A DNA stretch of 64,000 nt from Temnopleurus reevesii (taxonomy: Eukaryota; Echinodermata; Echinoidea; Temnopleuroida; Temnopleuridae): the NCBI GenBank assembly GCA_036244855.1, contig BQKZ01000077.1, positions 50,408-114,407 of the forward strand. Reading direction: 5' to 3'. Of the stretch, positions 11,275 to 22,629 are shown in pieces (position 1 is the first letter of the stretch; each line of letters begins with the position of its first letter). The notes under the pieces are model-generated. The model did no database searches, had not been told where the DNA came from, and saw only the letters and a program-made list of their open reading frames with translations. The position numbers and the translations under genes were made by a program.

Positions 11275-11515
11275 GAAGGCCTACTCACACCTTTGCGCTT
11301 TTAGCCTGCGTCGGCCTAACGTTTTTGAAAACTACAAATACGCAAACTAACGTCAGTCCACCTTCTGATGAGCGCAAATGTGCGCTCGTGAAGCGTTTTT
11401 AATTTGCAAAATCGCTGGGCCGATGCAGACTTAAATCCCGTTCACACAATCGGCTGCAACAAAACGCTGTGACATCTCGCAGCGTTTTGTCGCTCCTGTG
11501 TGAACGGACCTTCTG
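11275..11515. mobile_element. Fragment of an inverted-repeat element plus a palindrome
   Basis: The left part (11275-11425) resembles one arm of the element at 52964-53211 (actcacacctttgcgctttt, cctgcgtcggcc). The adjoining 11439-11512 is its own hairpin: cccgttcacacaatcggctg pairs imperfectly with the end ctcctgtgtgaacggacc, and cgctgtgacat/cgcagcg words form the inner stem. Confidence 0.5.
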
Positions 11516-12532
11516 CCTTTAACACCAACCGTGTATCCATACTGTGTAACTTAAGAAAAGATTCAGATCAACTTTGTTCAATAAGATTGGCTTATTCCCA
11601 ATATTTAAAATGTAATCAAATTGAAATGAGTAGGAATTTTAGAAGACATTATAAAGTGAAAGAAAGAGACACGGGTTGGGGGGGGGGGTTACAAGAGAGA
11701 GAAAAATATCATTGAATTGAAGTGGTTGAAATATGCAAGAATGGGTGGGATTAGGTAGGCCATACCGCATGAATCACATATGTTTTAAGATTGATCATCG
11801 AACTATTGAACTTCCTTATGTGATAATGACAGTATATTGAACAGTGAGAAGATGAATAAACATGTCTTGAATAACAGGTACCATTTACAAGGATGGCGCT
11901 TCTTACACTGTTCTATTACTATTTTAGTATTGCACAATATATTAGGTAGCATACAGACTTTTTATTAGAGTATGAGCCCCCCCCCCCCCCCCCGATATTT
12001 TATTACTTTTTATAAATGGAGATTGAATACATCACGATGTTAATTAAGAATACGGGATAAAGAATTGCACCCATTTAATATTTGTTCTTTCAAGTCGCTC
12101 CTCGCTCTGAAAATGGGTAACTTGAACCACTTTGGAAAGTGACTGGGGGCGGGTGCTGCCACAGCGGAGCTGTGTTGTAGTTTTGTAAGTATATTGACGT
12201 AAAAAGTCCGGGGGCTACAGCAACCGGCATCCCTCCCCCATGTTCCGCGATCCGTGGGTTATGCTGATGGTATTTATGCTCAGTACTCCAATTATCGTAA
12301 AGTTTTCGTAAAATTTACAAAGTATTTCGTTTCCTTTGGATACTGCATGTTGAGGGTAATTGCTTTCTTCATAATAATAATAATGATAATAATAATAGAT
12401 GCGATTTATAATGCGCAGAATCCATCCTGTTTGATGCTCAAGGCGTAGTAGAGAATTGTGTTGTAAATATATTTTCTTAAATAATTTTCAACTATTTTTA
12501 GAAGAATCTGCGTTTCAACAATGCATAGGGTC

Positions 12533-12713
12533 CAGGGGTAGATTGCTCGAAATGATCTTAGCTATCCTCTTCTTGCTAAGGCGTCTTAAGCTCTTGTGCC
12601 ACCCTCTTAACATATTCGTATCAACGCTATTGTCTATGTTACGAGGATAGCACAAAAGTCAAGACGTCTTAGCATGAAGAGGGTAGCTAAGACCATTTTG
12701 AGCAATCGGCCCC
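12533..12713. mobile_element. MITE-like palindrome, family cttagctatcctctt
   Basis: A near-complete palindrome: the left arm tgatcttagctatcctcttc pairs with gaagagggtagctaagacca at the right, and cttgtgcc...ggcacaa words lie in the arms. The same family, closer to perfect, is at 49621-49802. Confidence 0.75.
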
Positions 12714-13477
12714 AGATGTCAGTTTGGCAAAATTGAATGATCGAATCGTTAAATCGTGTGACAGCAATATGAAATTGGCTGGAAAAACCTTTAGTATTCT
12801 AATGCATTTTAAAAGGTACAGACATGGGGAACTGACTGAATAAAAAGATATGAAAAGGGAAACCCCTTTTGTGAACACCTACAAGTTGTATTCATCTGTC
12901 AAACTTTTGTTGTATGAATCCATTAAGAGGATATTTAGTCCTTAATGCCAAAATCACACAAGAGAATTACGCTGTACCTTTTGTTCCCTATTGTGAATAT
13001 TATCCTAAATTGTTCCTTTTCATACTTTGGTGGGGAGGGAAGGGGAAGGGAGACGGGGGTGTTCGGCTCGCAGCTCACGAGAATGCACGCAACCTCCCTC
13101 CCCCAAAGAATAATCTTAATAAAAATTGACAATTTAGGGACCATGATGATGATGACGATGGAAATGAAGATGATAAAGAAGATGATAATGACTTTATAGG
13201 CGCTTTTCAAAAAATATTTTATTCTAAAAAATGTAATGATATTTATAATTCCTGAATGTGAATTTCTGATTTATGATACAAAAATGTAATATCACATTTC
13301 TGTATTTATGTTATTTCTCTATCTCTCTTCCGCTTCACGTATTGTAAACAGTCTCAAAGGCCATTATTACTTAATAAAGCCCAACAGGAACTGCGAAAAA
13401 TTTTGAGAAGTGTTCAGTTCAGTTCTATTTATTTAAATACGTATGGAAAAAGAAATGCTTTAAACTTCGCTTGCTGT

Positions 13478-13552
13478 ATTTCAGTATGTATGTGCGTGTA
13501 TGTGTGTGCGTGTATGTGTGTGCGTGTATGTATGTATGCGTGCGTGTGTGGA
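13478..13552. repeat. TG/TATG microsatellite
   Basis: Alternating gtgtgtgcgtgtatg units for about 75 bases. Open frames rich in Cys and Val here reflect the repeat. Confidence 0.9.
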
Positions 13553-13695
13553 GGGTTAGGGGCAGTTCGCAGGTGTATATTCATTTTTATAGTCTAACAG
13601 GTATTAGCTGGAAAAAAAGTGCCACGCCCCTGGTTCCACAGTCCCTGCCAGATAAAACCAGGACAAAACGTGCCTTTCCCGTCTGTCTGCATATC

Positions 13696-13857
13696 AATAG
13701 GGACCTTTAGCATGTACAAGACGGTATGGCTGATCACAACGTTAGCTCTAAGGTCCGTTCCAGAAGGGTGCACCAACACAACACTACTTCTTGAATGGAC
13801 CTTAGAGCTAACGTTGTGATCGGCACTACCGTGTTGTACATGCTAAAGGTCCCTATT
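13696..13857. mobile_element. MITE-like palindrome, family aatagggacctttagcatgt
   Basis: Left arm atagggacctttagcatgta and right arm tacatgctaaaggtccctat are exact inverses; the inner arms cacaacgttagctctaaggt and its inverse also match. The loop is only about 40 bases. Only one copy was noticed in the window. Confidence 0.8.
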
Positions 13858-14335
13858 ATAATCATCATCACGTCTGTGTGAACGGGCTTGTACTTTGAGA
13901 TTAGGGGAAAGAAGAAATTTGACAAAGCAATAAACATCGCATTCAATAACCCTAAAACAGCAATAGTCAACAACAAAAAAATCGTGTTTTTTTTCCCTTC
14001 GATTCAGCAATCAGACGCGTCATTTGATTAAATTTCTTTGCAGATTAACGAGGGAGGAAACGCTAGTGTACTAAACTAACTGTGAATGCTTGAATGGGAA
14101 ACTCCTTGGTTCGTCCAATTTCTTTTTATCCCATTTCAAAGTGTTTTCAATGAATCATTGGTCGATATATGCGCTGCATTGTTTGACTGAGGCCGCCGTA
14201 CAATAGGCATAAAACATACAAAAGGTGTGCGAAAGGCAGCTGGACCGTTTCCTATTAGTGCGGCTTTCATTATTCGCTACAAGTACAAGGAACAATATTG
14301 TATACCGCGAGCTGGCATAATATATCATATTCAAC

Positions 14336-14338
14336 ATG
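14336..14338 (+). CDS. Calmodulin-like exon 1 (start codon only)
   Basis: AACATG followed directly by gtaagt, a consensus donor. Calmodulin genes typically carry the first exon boundary right after the ATG, and the next exon (GCG GCT CAA...) then reads in frame. No other upstream ATG plus donor in this position was recognised, but a mini-exon like this cannot be proven from sequence alone. Confidence 0.55.
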
Positions 14339-17300
14339 GTAAGTCATTTCTTTCATTTAATCATTAGGAAAATGTAGTGTTTAGCACGAGTCATATTACC
14401 AATAGTTGTTTGATATATATGCCTCCTTTTTACATGGGAACACTTTTCATCAAAATCAAAATATCATATACGTTTTGAACTGTGGAGCAGTATAGTGGAA
14501 TATAATTATGATGTGCCACCATTTAGAAAATGTACATAATTTCCCATTGTTAAAAACATTATGTACATCATCATCCTGCCACATTCATATATTAATACAT
14601 TATGCACATAGTTTCAATTACAATCATAGTCCTGTGTATTAATACATCAACAGGTATTTTTTTTTCAAACAGTTGTGTCGAATTGAATGTCCCGGGAAAT
14701 ATGATTTATCTTTTTTTATATTTAGGGTTTTTTTAATTAGAAAATCATAAAAAATAACAGTAATTACAAATAATTTGAACATGATTAGAAAACAAACTCG
14801 CTAAGGAACAATAACAGTAAAAAGTTATTATATTAGTATATAGCGTATTTCTATTGAGCTGGCTAAAGATCCTCTAATAATTTAGTTACTTTGACAATTT
14901 TGAATCGTATATTTGTTGTTAATTCAGAAGAACATTTCACTATTTTTTCAGAGGAATGTTTTGAATTACTAAATGAACTCATTATCATTGATAAAAAAAT
15001 TAATTTAAAGCGTTTTATCATTCATTACTGTATATTCACCCCATATACTAAGCCCTACATTTGTTATAGTTACAAAACACTGTCGGCGTTCCGCAGTGCT
15101 GATTTAATATCATACAAATATCTTTTCATTCAGTTTCAAGGCTATGTTACAGCATGGATGATTAAACACATATTCATTTTGAAAAACAAAATAATTGCTC
15201 ACGACCTTCACAATATATGACGTATATTTTGGACAATGAAGGACGATGCAATGTGCCTATTTGACTTTCTGTTTACCGTGTGAAATATATTCCGGGGCGT
15301 GTAACATAAAAAGATACGATCAATTGAAAATGAATCATATTATTTATTTTATTTATATATTCATTCACCACTTACGGGTAGGATTACCTTGTTCAGCCGT
15401 GGGATGGTTTTTCAAAGGGGTTAAATTATGGTACATGTTTTTTTTCCATATAGACTTACGATTAATATTTATCGTAAGTTTCATTGCATCTTTTGTGTTA
15501 CAGGCCCCAGGACATATGGAGTGTCATGTTACAGAAATGCGGAATCTATGATCATCATTTAGAATATTGATATAGCGATAAATTATTGCAATAAATTACG
15601 TATTTTAGACCCCGAACTTCCGTAACAACCCCGACGAGAAGCCCTTTCTCACATAATTCTCATGAACAATTTGGCGACATTAAACAGCAGAAGAGGATCA
15701 GGAAGGGGGGGGGGGGTGAATTTTCTGAAAGAAAAGAAAATCAAGCTTGTACCTTACATTCCGCCGGCAATCTGACAAAAACACAAACAAATTACCAAAA
15801 TCATCCAAGGATGAATATGACATACGTTGGGTTGTGTAGAATTTACCATCCATATAATTACAACATGCTTTCTTCCCATTCGGGGGGGGGGGGGGGCATA
15901 AATTCTGAGGTGGTGCATTAAAAAAAGATTTTGTCACTTGTTTTGTGTTCTCCCAGAGTGGTAATAGAAATACGTGATCTATGAATAGATTAATCATAAT
16001 AAAATTCATCCCATTAGTATTTCGAAACAATTAGCAAATTCTCTTTCCGTGCAACAAATTACTCTCTCGTACGTCAATATCGAAAGGAGATGACACAAAA
16101 AATAAAAATAAAATTCTCACACGCCATGAATGATGAAGGTTACCAGTAGTGTCAGTCATAGAAGTTCAAATAAAACGGAGACAACAGAACAAAAATTGAA
16201 CAAGCAAATCTATATTTACTCAGTAAAGAGAGACATGATGACTCTTGAGTGCCACGCCCACTTTTATCAATAGGCAACCTTGGACGCGTGAACCTTGTCG
16301 TATATTTTGAATGCTGCTATATACTTTTATGTTATATATCGTTTTTTAACAAAGAGAGCTGTGGAAACTGCTTATCCGATAATGGAGAAATGTGGAGTAA
16401 AATGAAATAAAACAAGAGCTTGAGCTTTCGGTAGTAGCAGAATCTTATAGAAAAAATATGACAAGGATAAAAAAGTGATTTTTTTTGTAATACTTTAAGA
16501 TTCGTAGATCATTCACTCGTTCACTCATAGAGCACACCAGGATTTTTACTTGAAGGGAGGGTGGACGTGTTTAACAAAAATTCTGACCAATGGAAAAGTC
16601 TTCACCTCCGAGCGATGGGCCGACAGGAAAAAAAAAACTAAAAATATCTTTTTTTAAAGACCTCAACTTCTTTGAACCAATCTATATTTATTTTTTTCTT
16701 CTCCATTTTTTTACGGCGGGGGGGGGGGGGGGGGGGTTCCCTTTCACCCCCTTGCTATGCACTTGTACACTTTTAAAAGGTTTCCATTTTCTCAACAGTC
16801 TCCCCAATGCCTTAAACAATATTTTTCTTGGGGGGGGGCAGGTTCGATGTATCGATGTAACCCTGTTAAGTCGGATACCTCCATCACTGCGTGAAGTTAC
16901 TCGCAAAATCTTCTTTAACTAATAATACAAAAACTAATTATGTTTGCAAATACTCCCACTGGAACAACTTTACCTCCTAAGAATTGCTTAAAGTATAAAT
17001 GAATTAGATTTAAAGTGTACAAAGAAAATGTGCGTGATGAAATGATGGTTTTTTTTAAATTTGAAAGCTACAACCACACAATCTCCAGTACCCAGAACAT
17101 TTGGTATTTGACTTAACGTATCGTATGCACACTGCGTCCCGATTGTTAGAATGGCCCATCTCTTTGTAATTCCCAAATTGTAATGCGATTTTATGAGATC
17201 ATAAAGATTATGTATAATGAGAATTACAAGTGACGTAATCATTTTCTCTTTGCTTCTTCCTCAATCTTTATTTTCTTTTCTATGCCCCCCCTCACTGTCC

Positions 17301-18425
17301 CCTCTTCCCACCCACCCGGCTCTCTGTCCTTCTCTTGGTCCTTTTCCCCTCTCCCCCAACCCCGCTCTCTCCTTGCTCTACCCCTCTCTCATCCTCAGAT
17401 ACCTCTATGCCCATCCCCCCCCCCCATCTTCTCTCTACATCCTTTCCACAACTTTTCTTATTTATTTCTCTTTCTCCCCCCGCTCCCTCTGGCCCTCTCT
17501 CTCTTCCCCGGTCCCTCTTTGCCCCTTATCTTTCCCCCCCCCCGTCCCCCCTTAAAAAAAATTCTCCCCCCCCCTCCTCCGGCTCTCTCTTTCTCTCTCT
17601 CTCTCTCTTTCCGGTTCCCTCCATGACCACTGTCTGTTAAATCTACTCGCCCATTTTCAATACCCTTTCTCATTTTCTCACCCCTTCCGCTCCGGCTCTC
17701 TCTCTACCCCGGTTCCTCTATGATCCCTGTCTATTAAATCAATCCACCCATTTCCAATACCCTTTCTCATTTACACCTCTTCCGCCCCCCCCTTTCCTCC
17801 GGTCCCTCTATGTCACCTATCTTCTCTATACCCATTTCTCATATCCTTTATCATTCATCAATCTTTCTCCTTGATCATATCCTGCCATTTTCACGACTAC
17901 CAGGCGGCTCAAAATGACAGTCAAATGAGAGGTAAGCGTAGTTTAGTTTATTCATTTCTGACAAAGAAAAACATATTTTGGGAAGACAAAAAGGGTCAAA
18001 AGAAAATAATTTTTTTTACAACAGACGAGGGATTTTTTTTTTGATAGTCCGTTTTTGCAAATGGTACATGCATTTTAAAGATATGATAAGTTTTTTTTCT
18101 AATTCTTCTCGCGTGTGTACACTTATCCTGATGTCTCCCTTGAACGACCTTATTGTAGGATCCAAACTTATTAATAAAAATGAAAAATGGGCAGCGTATT
18201 GTAATGATGCTACCATTGGATCCAGAATTGGCCTNGTAATGCGATTTTATGAGATCATAAAGATTATGTATAATGAGAATTACAAGTGACGTAATCATTT
18301 TCTCTTTGCTTCTTCCTCAATCTTTATTTTTCTTCTATATGCCCCCATCACCCCACAACTCCCACCTGGTCTCTGTCTTTCTCCTGCCCCTCCCCCCCCA
18401 ACAACATCTATTTTTTTCACTTACC

Positions 18426-18459
<34 letters not shown>

Positions 18460-19262
18460 ATCGGTCTCTCTTCCCCTGTCTCTCTTTGTCCCTTATTTTC
18501 TACCCACCCCTTTACACCGTTTCTCATGTTCTCACCCCCTCTTCGGCCCTCTCTCTTCCCGGTCCCTCTCTGTCACCTATCATCTCTACCCATTTCCCAT
18601 ATCCTTTATCATTTATCAATCTTTCTCCTCGATCATATCCTGCCATTTTCACGACTACCAGGCGGCTCAAAATGACAATCAAATGAGAGGTAAGTTTAGT
18701 TTAGTTTATTAATTTCTGACAAAGTAATAAAATGTCTCGAGAAGACAACAAAATACGTTGTAGCAACCCGAAAATGTTTGCATCCTGGAAGAAAAATATA
18801 ACAAAATTTACAAATATAAAAGCAAAATAGACGAATACATGAATGAGAATGCTTAAGACTACACGCTACAACAAATAATCATAACAATATTGCACATGTT
18901 TATGGCGGTAGATCAAATCAACCGATTATGTAAGGTGTTTTTGGAGGGATATTTTAAATGAGGAAAGTGTATTTTGGTTGACAACAGATGAGGGGAGTTG
19001 ATGCTATTCATTCGTGGTTTGGAGATAAAAAGGGTTTTAGAATAATCCGTTTTTGCAAATGGTGCATTCATTTAAAATATATTATCAGTTCTTCCAATAG
19101 TATTTTTCTCGCGTGTGTGCACCTATCCTAATGTCCTATATCTATCATCCCGTGAACGACTTTACATGTAGTAGGATCCAAACTTATTCATAACAAATGA
19201 AAAAAGGCGGCGTATTGTAATGATGCTACCGTTGGATCCATAATTTGCCAATGAAGGTTGGT

Positions 19263-19308
<46 letters not shown>

Positions 19309-20003
19309 AAACACTTGCCCTTCACACCACTCGGCTGAGCTGAAAAGCAAAAGAAGGAGAAACAAAACAAACACTTTCGTTGGCTCTTACCCTGAAGCCG
19401 ATTAAATTGGAATAGTGGTTAAGGGACCGCCATTAAGGGACGAGGCCGCTCCCGGATCCGCCCAAAGGAATCATCTCTCTTCCGGTATTTGGAACTGTTA
19501 CAATATTCAAACAGTACAGATGAAGCTGAAGTGGGTCCAAACTTTTAGACCGGTTTCAAAGATCAAGACAGAAACCCTGAAATTTATAGTAAATCGTACG
19601 ATAAATATAGGAAAGTTATGAATATTATATACAATGGTATAACTGAACAGTGCTTCTTATGCAAGTTAGCAAAGTTTGGTCACGTGATACGACGTATGTC
19701 ATGCACTTCTCTGCAAGCAAGTTATCATATTGTATTGTTTTAAAACCCCTCTTTTCAGACCTTTAACGCAGAGAATATTTCCTTTCCTTTTTTTTCATCG
19801 AGCAAGATTGAACCTTTTCAATATCTATATGCATTTTGGGATTAAAACGGATTCTTAAAAACAATAAGATACCAAGCAAAATGTGCATGACATACGTTAT
19901 AACACGTGACCAAACTTTGCCAATTTGCCTGAAAATCACTCGTCAGTGATACAATTGAAATTATCCAATACCCGATTCACTTCAACCCCCCCCTTTTTTT
20001 TTA

Positions 20004-20035
<32 letters not shown>

Positions 20036-22575
20036 AATACTTTATGCTTAATATAGCGCATAATACAAGGGTCGCTATATGCGCTTAACAAAGTAGAATA
20101 CAATACAAAATACCATATTATGTTGATCCGATTTTGGTGCTTTAAATTAAAACAAGAATTTTCTGTCCCAGCCGTCAAAAATTGCGAGAGTCAATTAAAT
20201 GAACAGAACATTAAAATTTCAACAGCATCAGTTTTTAGAAATGGCATACATTTTTAGAGAGATAAAATGGTGATTATATAAATGTATGTAAAATAATTTC
20301 ATATCCAGAAATTCAGGAGGCATTCGGTCTTTACGACAGAGATAAAGATGGCTTCATATCGACAGACGAACTTGGAGAGGTCATAAGGTCATTAGGGGCC
20401 TGCCCAACAGAAGCGGAAGTGGAAGAGTCCATTAGCATGGAGGACCCTCATGGTAAGCTTTTGGGTCCGATATTGTTTTTTAATCAACGTAAATGATAAG
20501 CTAAATTGAATGAATAGTGAAACATGTACAATTGTGAATGTTCAGCTGTGTTGGTCGAAAATATTAAAAATTAAACTTGTGTTCACAACACGAGCATCAT
20601 CATATCTTTTTTTATTTCTCTTAATAAGCCTAATTCTTTTACCTTTTTATCCTTTTTGAAAATGCCGAATAAATAATAAAAATGGTAATAAAAAGTTAGA
20701 CAAACTACCTCGAAATTTTCAGCTCCATCTTTCAGCCTGCAAAACAACAACAAAAATGATTCATGATGGGCGCTTTCGGGTCCTCCACTTTTGCTTGTAA
20801 CCTGCCTGTAAAATTTGGACTGGGTCCCGGGTTGTAAAATCGAAGGTGCGCGCATTAAATTGTTAGTTGGGAATAACGTTTCTAAAATTCAAATTTCAAT
20901 AACTTTGTTCGTTTTTATTACAGGGACACGCAAGATAGACTTCAATACATTTTGTAGGATCATGGCACAACATATGAAACAATCATCGCTGGATCCTGAG
21001 GAGTTTCGAGATGCATTCAGGTTATTTGATAAGGATGATTCTGGAACAATAAGGTACCAGTGACACAATTTTCGGTAACAGTTACATAGAAAACGTAGAC
21101 GACGGTGATAATGATGGTGATGATGATGATGATGATGATGTTGATGATGGTGATGATGGTGGTGGTCTCTTGTATAGCGCTGCGCTCAATTACCCAAAGT
21201 AATGTCTTAGAAATTCACTAATCAGTTGCTATGATTCATCTTTCAGTACAAGAACTACCAGTGGTATGATTATTCCTGTAATTAAAAACTTTTAGAAGGA
21301 GAAGGGGCGCAATGTGGAACCGTTTTATTCTGTATTTGGAGTCCTCACATCAGCTCACATTTGGAGCCCCTATGGCAATTTTGGCGCCCCTTTTACCTCA
21401 AATTGGCGCCCCATAGCCTCGCCCCACGATGTGCGCATGTTTAAGGTGCTATTGTGCATCAGCCAATGCTGGGTTAAAGAAACTTTTGATGAGGGATAAG
21501 GTTGGAAGGAGCTATCTATAAGTGTTTGAAGCCCGTTGCGGACAACATATGTTAGCTATGTCTCGGTTTTGCTTACTTGTAAAATCATGAGAATCCAATA
21601 AAATACTTGTTTGTAATCATTGTATTCTCATTGTTATTTCTATACATGTATGCATTTTGTTTGTCTGTTCTGTATGTTCTGTATTTTATTCTACCTACCC
21701 TAAAATGCGCTTTGAATCTTACAAAAAGGCGCTTTATGAACGCAAATTATCATTCTTATTACCACCAAAGCATTACTAAATTATGCAGTGGGACATCCAT
21801 TATAACACACGATACATAGATGAAAATGGAAAAAACATTGCCTTAGACCTATTGGTATGCTACAACAATAGCAATTTCATCATAATTTGTTTTCCCGCTT
21901 TCTTTCATTTGACCAATCAGCGCAGCAGAGTTACGTCACGTGATGACAAGTCTTGGTGAGCAGTTAACGAATACCGAGGTTGAAAACATGATTCAAGAGG
22001 CTGATGTAGACGGTGATGGGCAAATTAAATATGAAGGTAAGGCTTCGAATTTGGCATCAGCTCCATTCACACGGCGTTCCCTTTAATTAACATTTTTGAA
22101 AACCCATGTGGATCTGGCAAGCAAATCCATAGTAATATTGTACAATTTCACCAGTTTTCCGCCATTTTAATCTAAAAGTTGATGCCCCGAGCTCCCCATG
22201 AAGCGAGAATGCATTTTGCATTTGCCACAAATCCATATGATTCGCGTATTACGTGTAACTTTCGCTTTATCTGGGGGGGGNTATAGTTGTCTTGATTGAA
22301 CATGTTTTCCTTGATTTAACTTCATACTAGGCTCAAAGTAAAATCAATTATTTGCCCCTTGGCAAAAAAATTCTGTCTGGCCGACCTTATTAAAAATGGG
22401 ATTCAAATCACACATAAAGTTTAAAAAGAAAGGTTGTTTCTTTTTGGCGTGCTGGGGGAGGGGATGGATTAAGCTAAAATGATGTCAATTTTAATATCTC
22501 GTGAAATTTGGACTTCATTCTTTTCTTCTTATCTTTGCAGAATTCGTTCAGATGATATGTCAGGGTGCACAATGA
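14336..22575 (+). CDS. Calmodulin-like protein, 151 residues, three intact EF-hands
   Basis: Exons: ATG 14336-14338; 17904-17931 (or its duplicate 18662-18689); 20309-20452; 20924-21053; 21921-22036; 22541-22575 (TGA). All use GT-AG and join in frame. The product has four EF-hand loops at residues 20-31 ([12 protein letters not shown]), 56-67, 94-105 ([12 protein letters not shown]) and 130-141 ([12 protein letters not shown]). Loops 1, 3 and 4 keep Asp/Ser at positions 1, 3, 5 and Glu at 12. Loop 2 ([12 protein letters not shown]) has His at 3, Arg in place of Gly at 6 and Thr at 12, so it should not bind Ca2+. The [13 protein letters not shown] block is almost pure calmodulin. The ATG-only first exon and the 144-nt third exon match calmodulin gene structure as I recall it from vertebrates. 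Probably a cytosolic calcium sensor; partners unknown. It is too diverged to be the canonical calmodulin. Confidence 0.88.
15690..15910. repeat. Homopolymer G runs
   Basis: Runs of ten or more G at about 15705 and 15884, in calmodulin-like intron 1. Similar runs occur near 16720 and 16834. Confidence 0.85.
17230..17900 (+). repeat. Long polypyrimidine (C/T) tract before exon 2
   Basis: About 650 bases dominated by C and T (for example ctctctttctctctctctct), directly upstream of the exon 2 acceptor. The allelic copy at 18300-18640 has a pure (CT)n run near 18425-18456. Open frames here are compositional. Confidence 0.85.
17904..17931 (+). CDS. Calmodulin-like exon 2, copy A (28 nt)
   Basis: Acceptor gactaccag, codons A A Q N D S Q M R plus one base, donor gtaagc. 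Aligns with the ADQLTEEQIAE exon of calmodulin, one codon shorter. Preceded by several hundred bases of almost pure pyrimidine. Confidence 0.65.
18662..18689 (+). CDS. Calmodulin-like exon 2, copy B (28 nt)
   Basis: Same as copy A except AAT (Asn) for AGT (Ser); donor gtaagt. Only one copy can be used because 28 nt is not a multiple of three. It belongs to the duplicate block 18236-19246 and is probably the other allele. Confidence 0.6.
19261..19306. repeat. Poly-G run of about 45 bases
   Basis: An almost uninterrupted G tract in calmodulin-like intron 2. The length given by the assembly may be inexact. Confidence 0.9.
19664..19928. mobile_element. Inverted-repeat element with caaagtttggtcacgtg ends
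   Basis: Left arm gcaaagtttggtcacgtgat and gtatgtcatgcac; right arm gtgcatgacatacgt and cacgtgaccaaactttgcca. The interior of about 165 bases is unrelated AT-rich DNA. Non-autonomous, in calmodulin-like intron 2. Confidence 0.75.
20003..20098. repeat. TA and AAT microsatellite next to a short interspersed repeat end
   Basis: (TA)n then (AAT)n lead into a block with agcgc words (tatagcgcataatacaaggg). Similar AAT-run plus gcgc blocks occur at about 12370-12430, 21700-21745 and 58317-58400, suggesting one dispersed family. Confidence 0.5.
20309..20452 (+). CDS. Calmodulin-like exon 3, EF-hand 1
   Basis: 144 nt between atatccag and gtaagc. Encodes [20 protein letters not shown] and on to SISMEDPH, that is EF-hand 1 and the first helix and first loop residues of EF-hand 2. 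Confidence 0.92.
20924..21053 (+). CDS. Calmodulin-like exon 4, EF-hands 2-3
   Basis: 130 nt between ttattacag and gtacca. Encodes [20 protein letters not shown], the central linker SSLDPEEF, and [14 protein letters not shown]. The last Ser codon (AG/C) is split with exon 5. Confidence 0.92.
21103..21165 (+). repeat. GATGAT microsatellite
   Basis: gatgatgat units with occasional ggt, starting about 50 bases after the donor of calmodulin-like exon 4. Confidence 0.9.
21921..22036 (+). CDS. Calmodulin-like exon 5, EF-hands 3-4
   Basis: 116 nt between accaatcag and gtaagg. Encodes [20 protein letters not shown] and [17 protein letters not shown], nearly canonical calmodulin C-lobe. Confidence 0.93.
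22541..22575 (+). CDS. Calmodulin-like terminal exon 6
   Basis: Acceptor ctttgcag, then [11 protein letters not shown] and TGA. It replaces the EFVQMMTAK end of calmodulin and adds two residues, including a free Cys. Confidence 0.92.
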
Positions 22576-22629
22576 TTGAAGGATGACTATCCTTAAGCAG
22601 AGACATTTGCAAAGCGAATCGTCACTATA

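Larger units (their letters stand above)
9402..14335. other. Intergenic region between FAM81-like and calmodulin-like genes
   Basis: The two genes diverge from this interval (minus to the left, plus to the right). It holds a short GC-rich island, two or more inverted-repeat elements, homopolymer G/C runs and a TG-rich microsatellite. I see no convincing coding exon in it. Confidence 0.6.
17179..19246. repeat. Direct duplication of exon 2 and its pyrimidine tract, N at the junction
   Basis: Copy A 17179-18234 and copy B 18236-19246 both run from gtaatgcgattttatgagat through the CT-rich tract, exon 2, and the words ccgtttttgcaaatggt and gcgtattgtaatgatgctac. The N at 18235 sits at the joint. 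Divergence is large in the CT tract and small in exon and flanks, as expected for two haplotypes. Confidence 0.75.

Noticed and set aside
17217..18686. Long Pro/Ser/Leu-rich open frames
   Set aside because: Pyrimidine-tract composition; no homology and no intact exon structure apart from the 28-nt exon.
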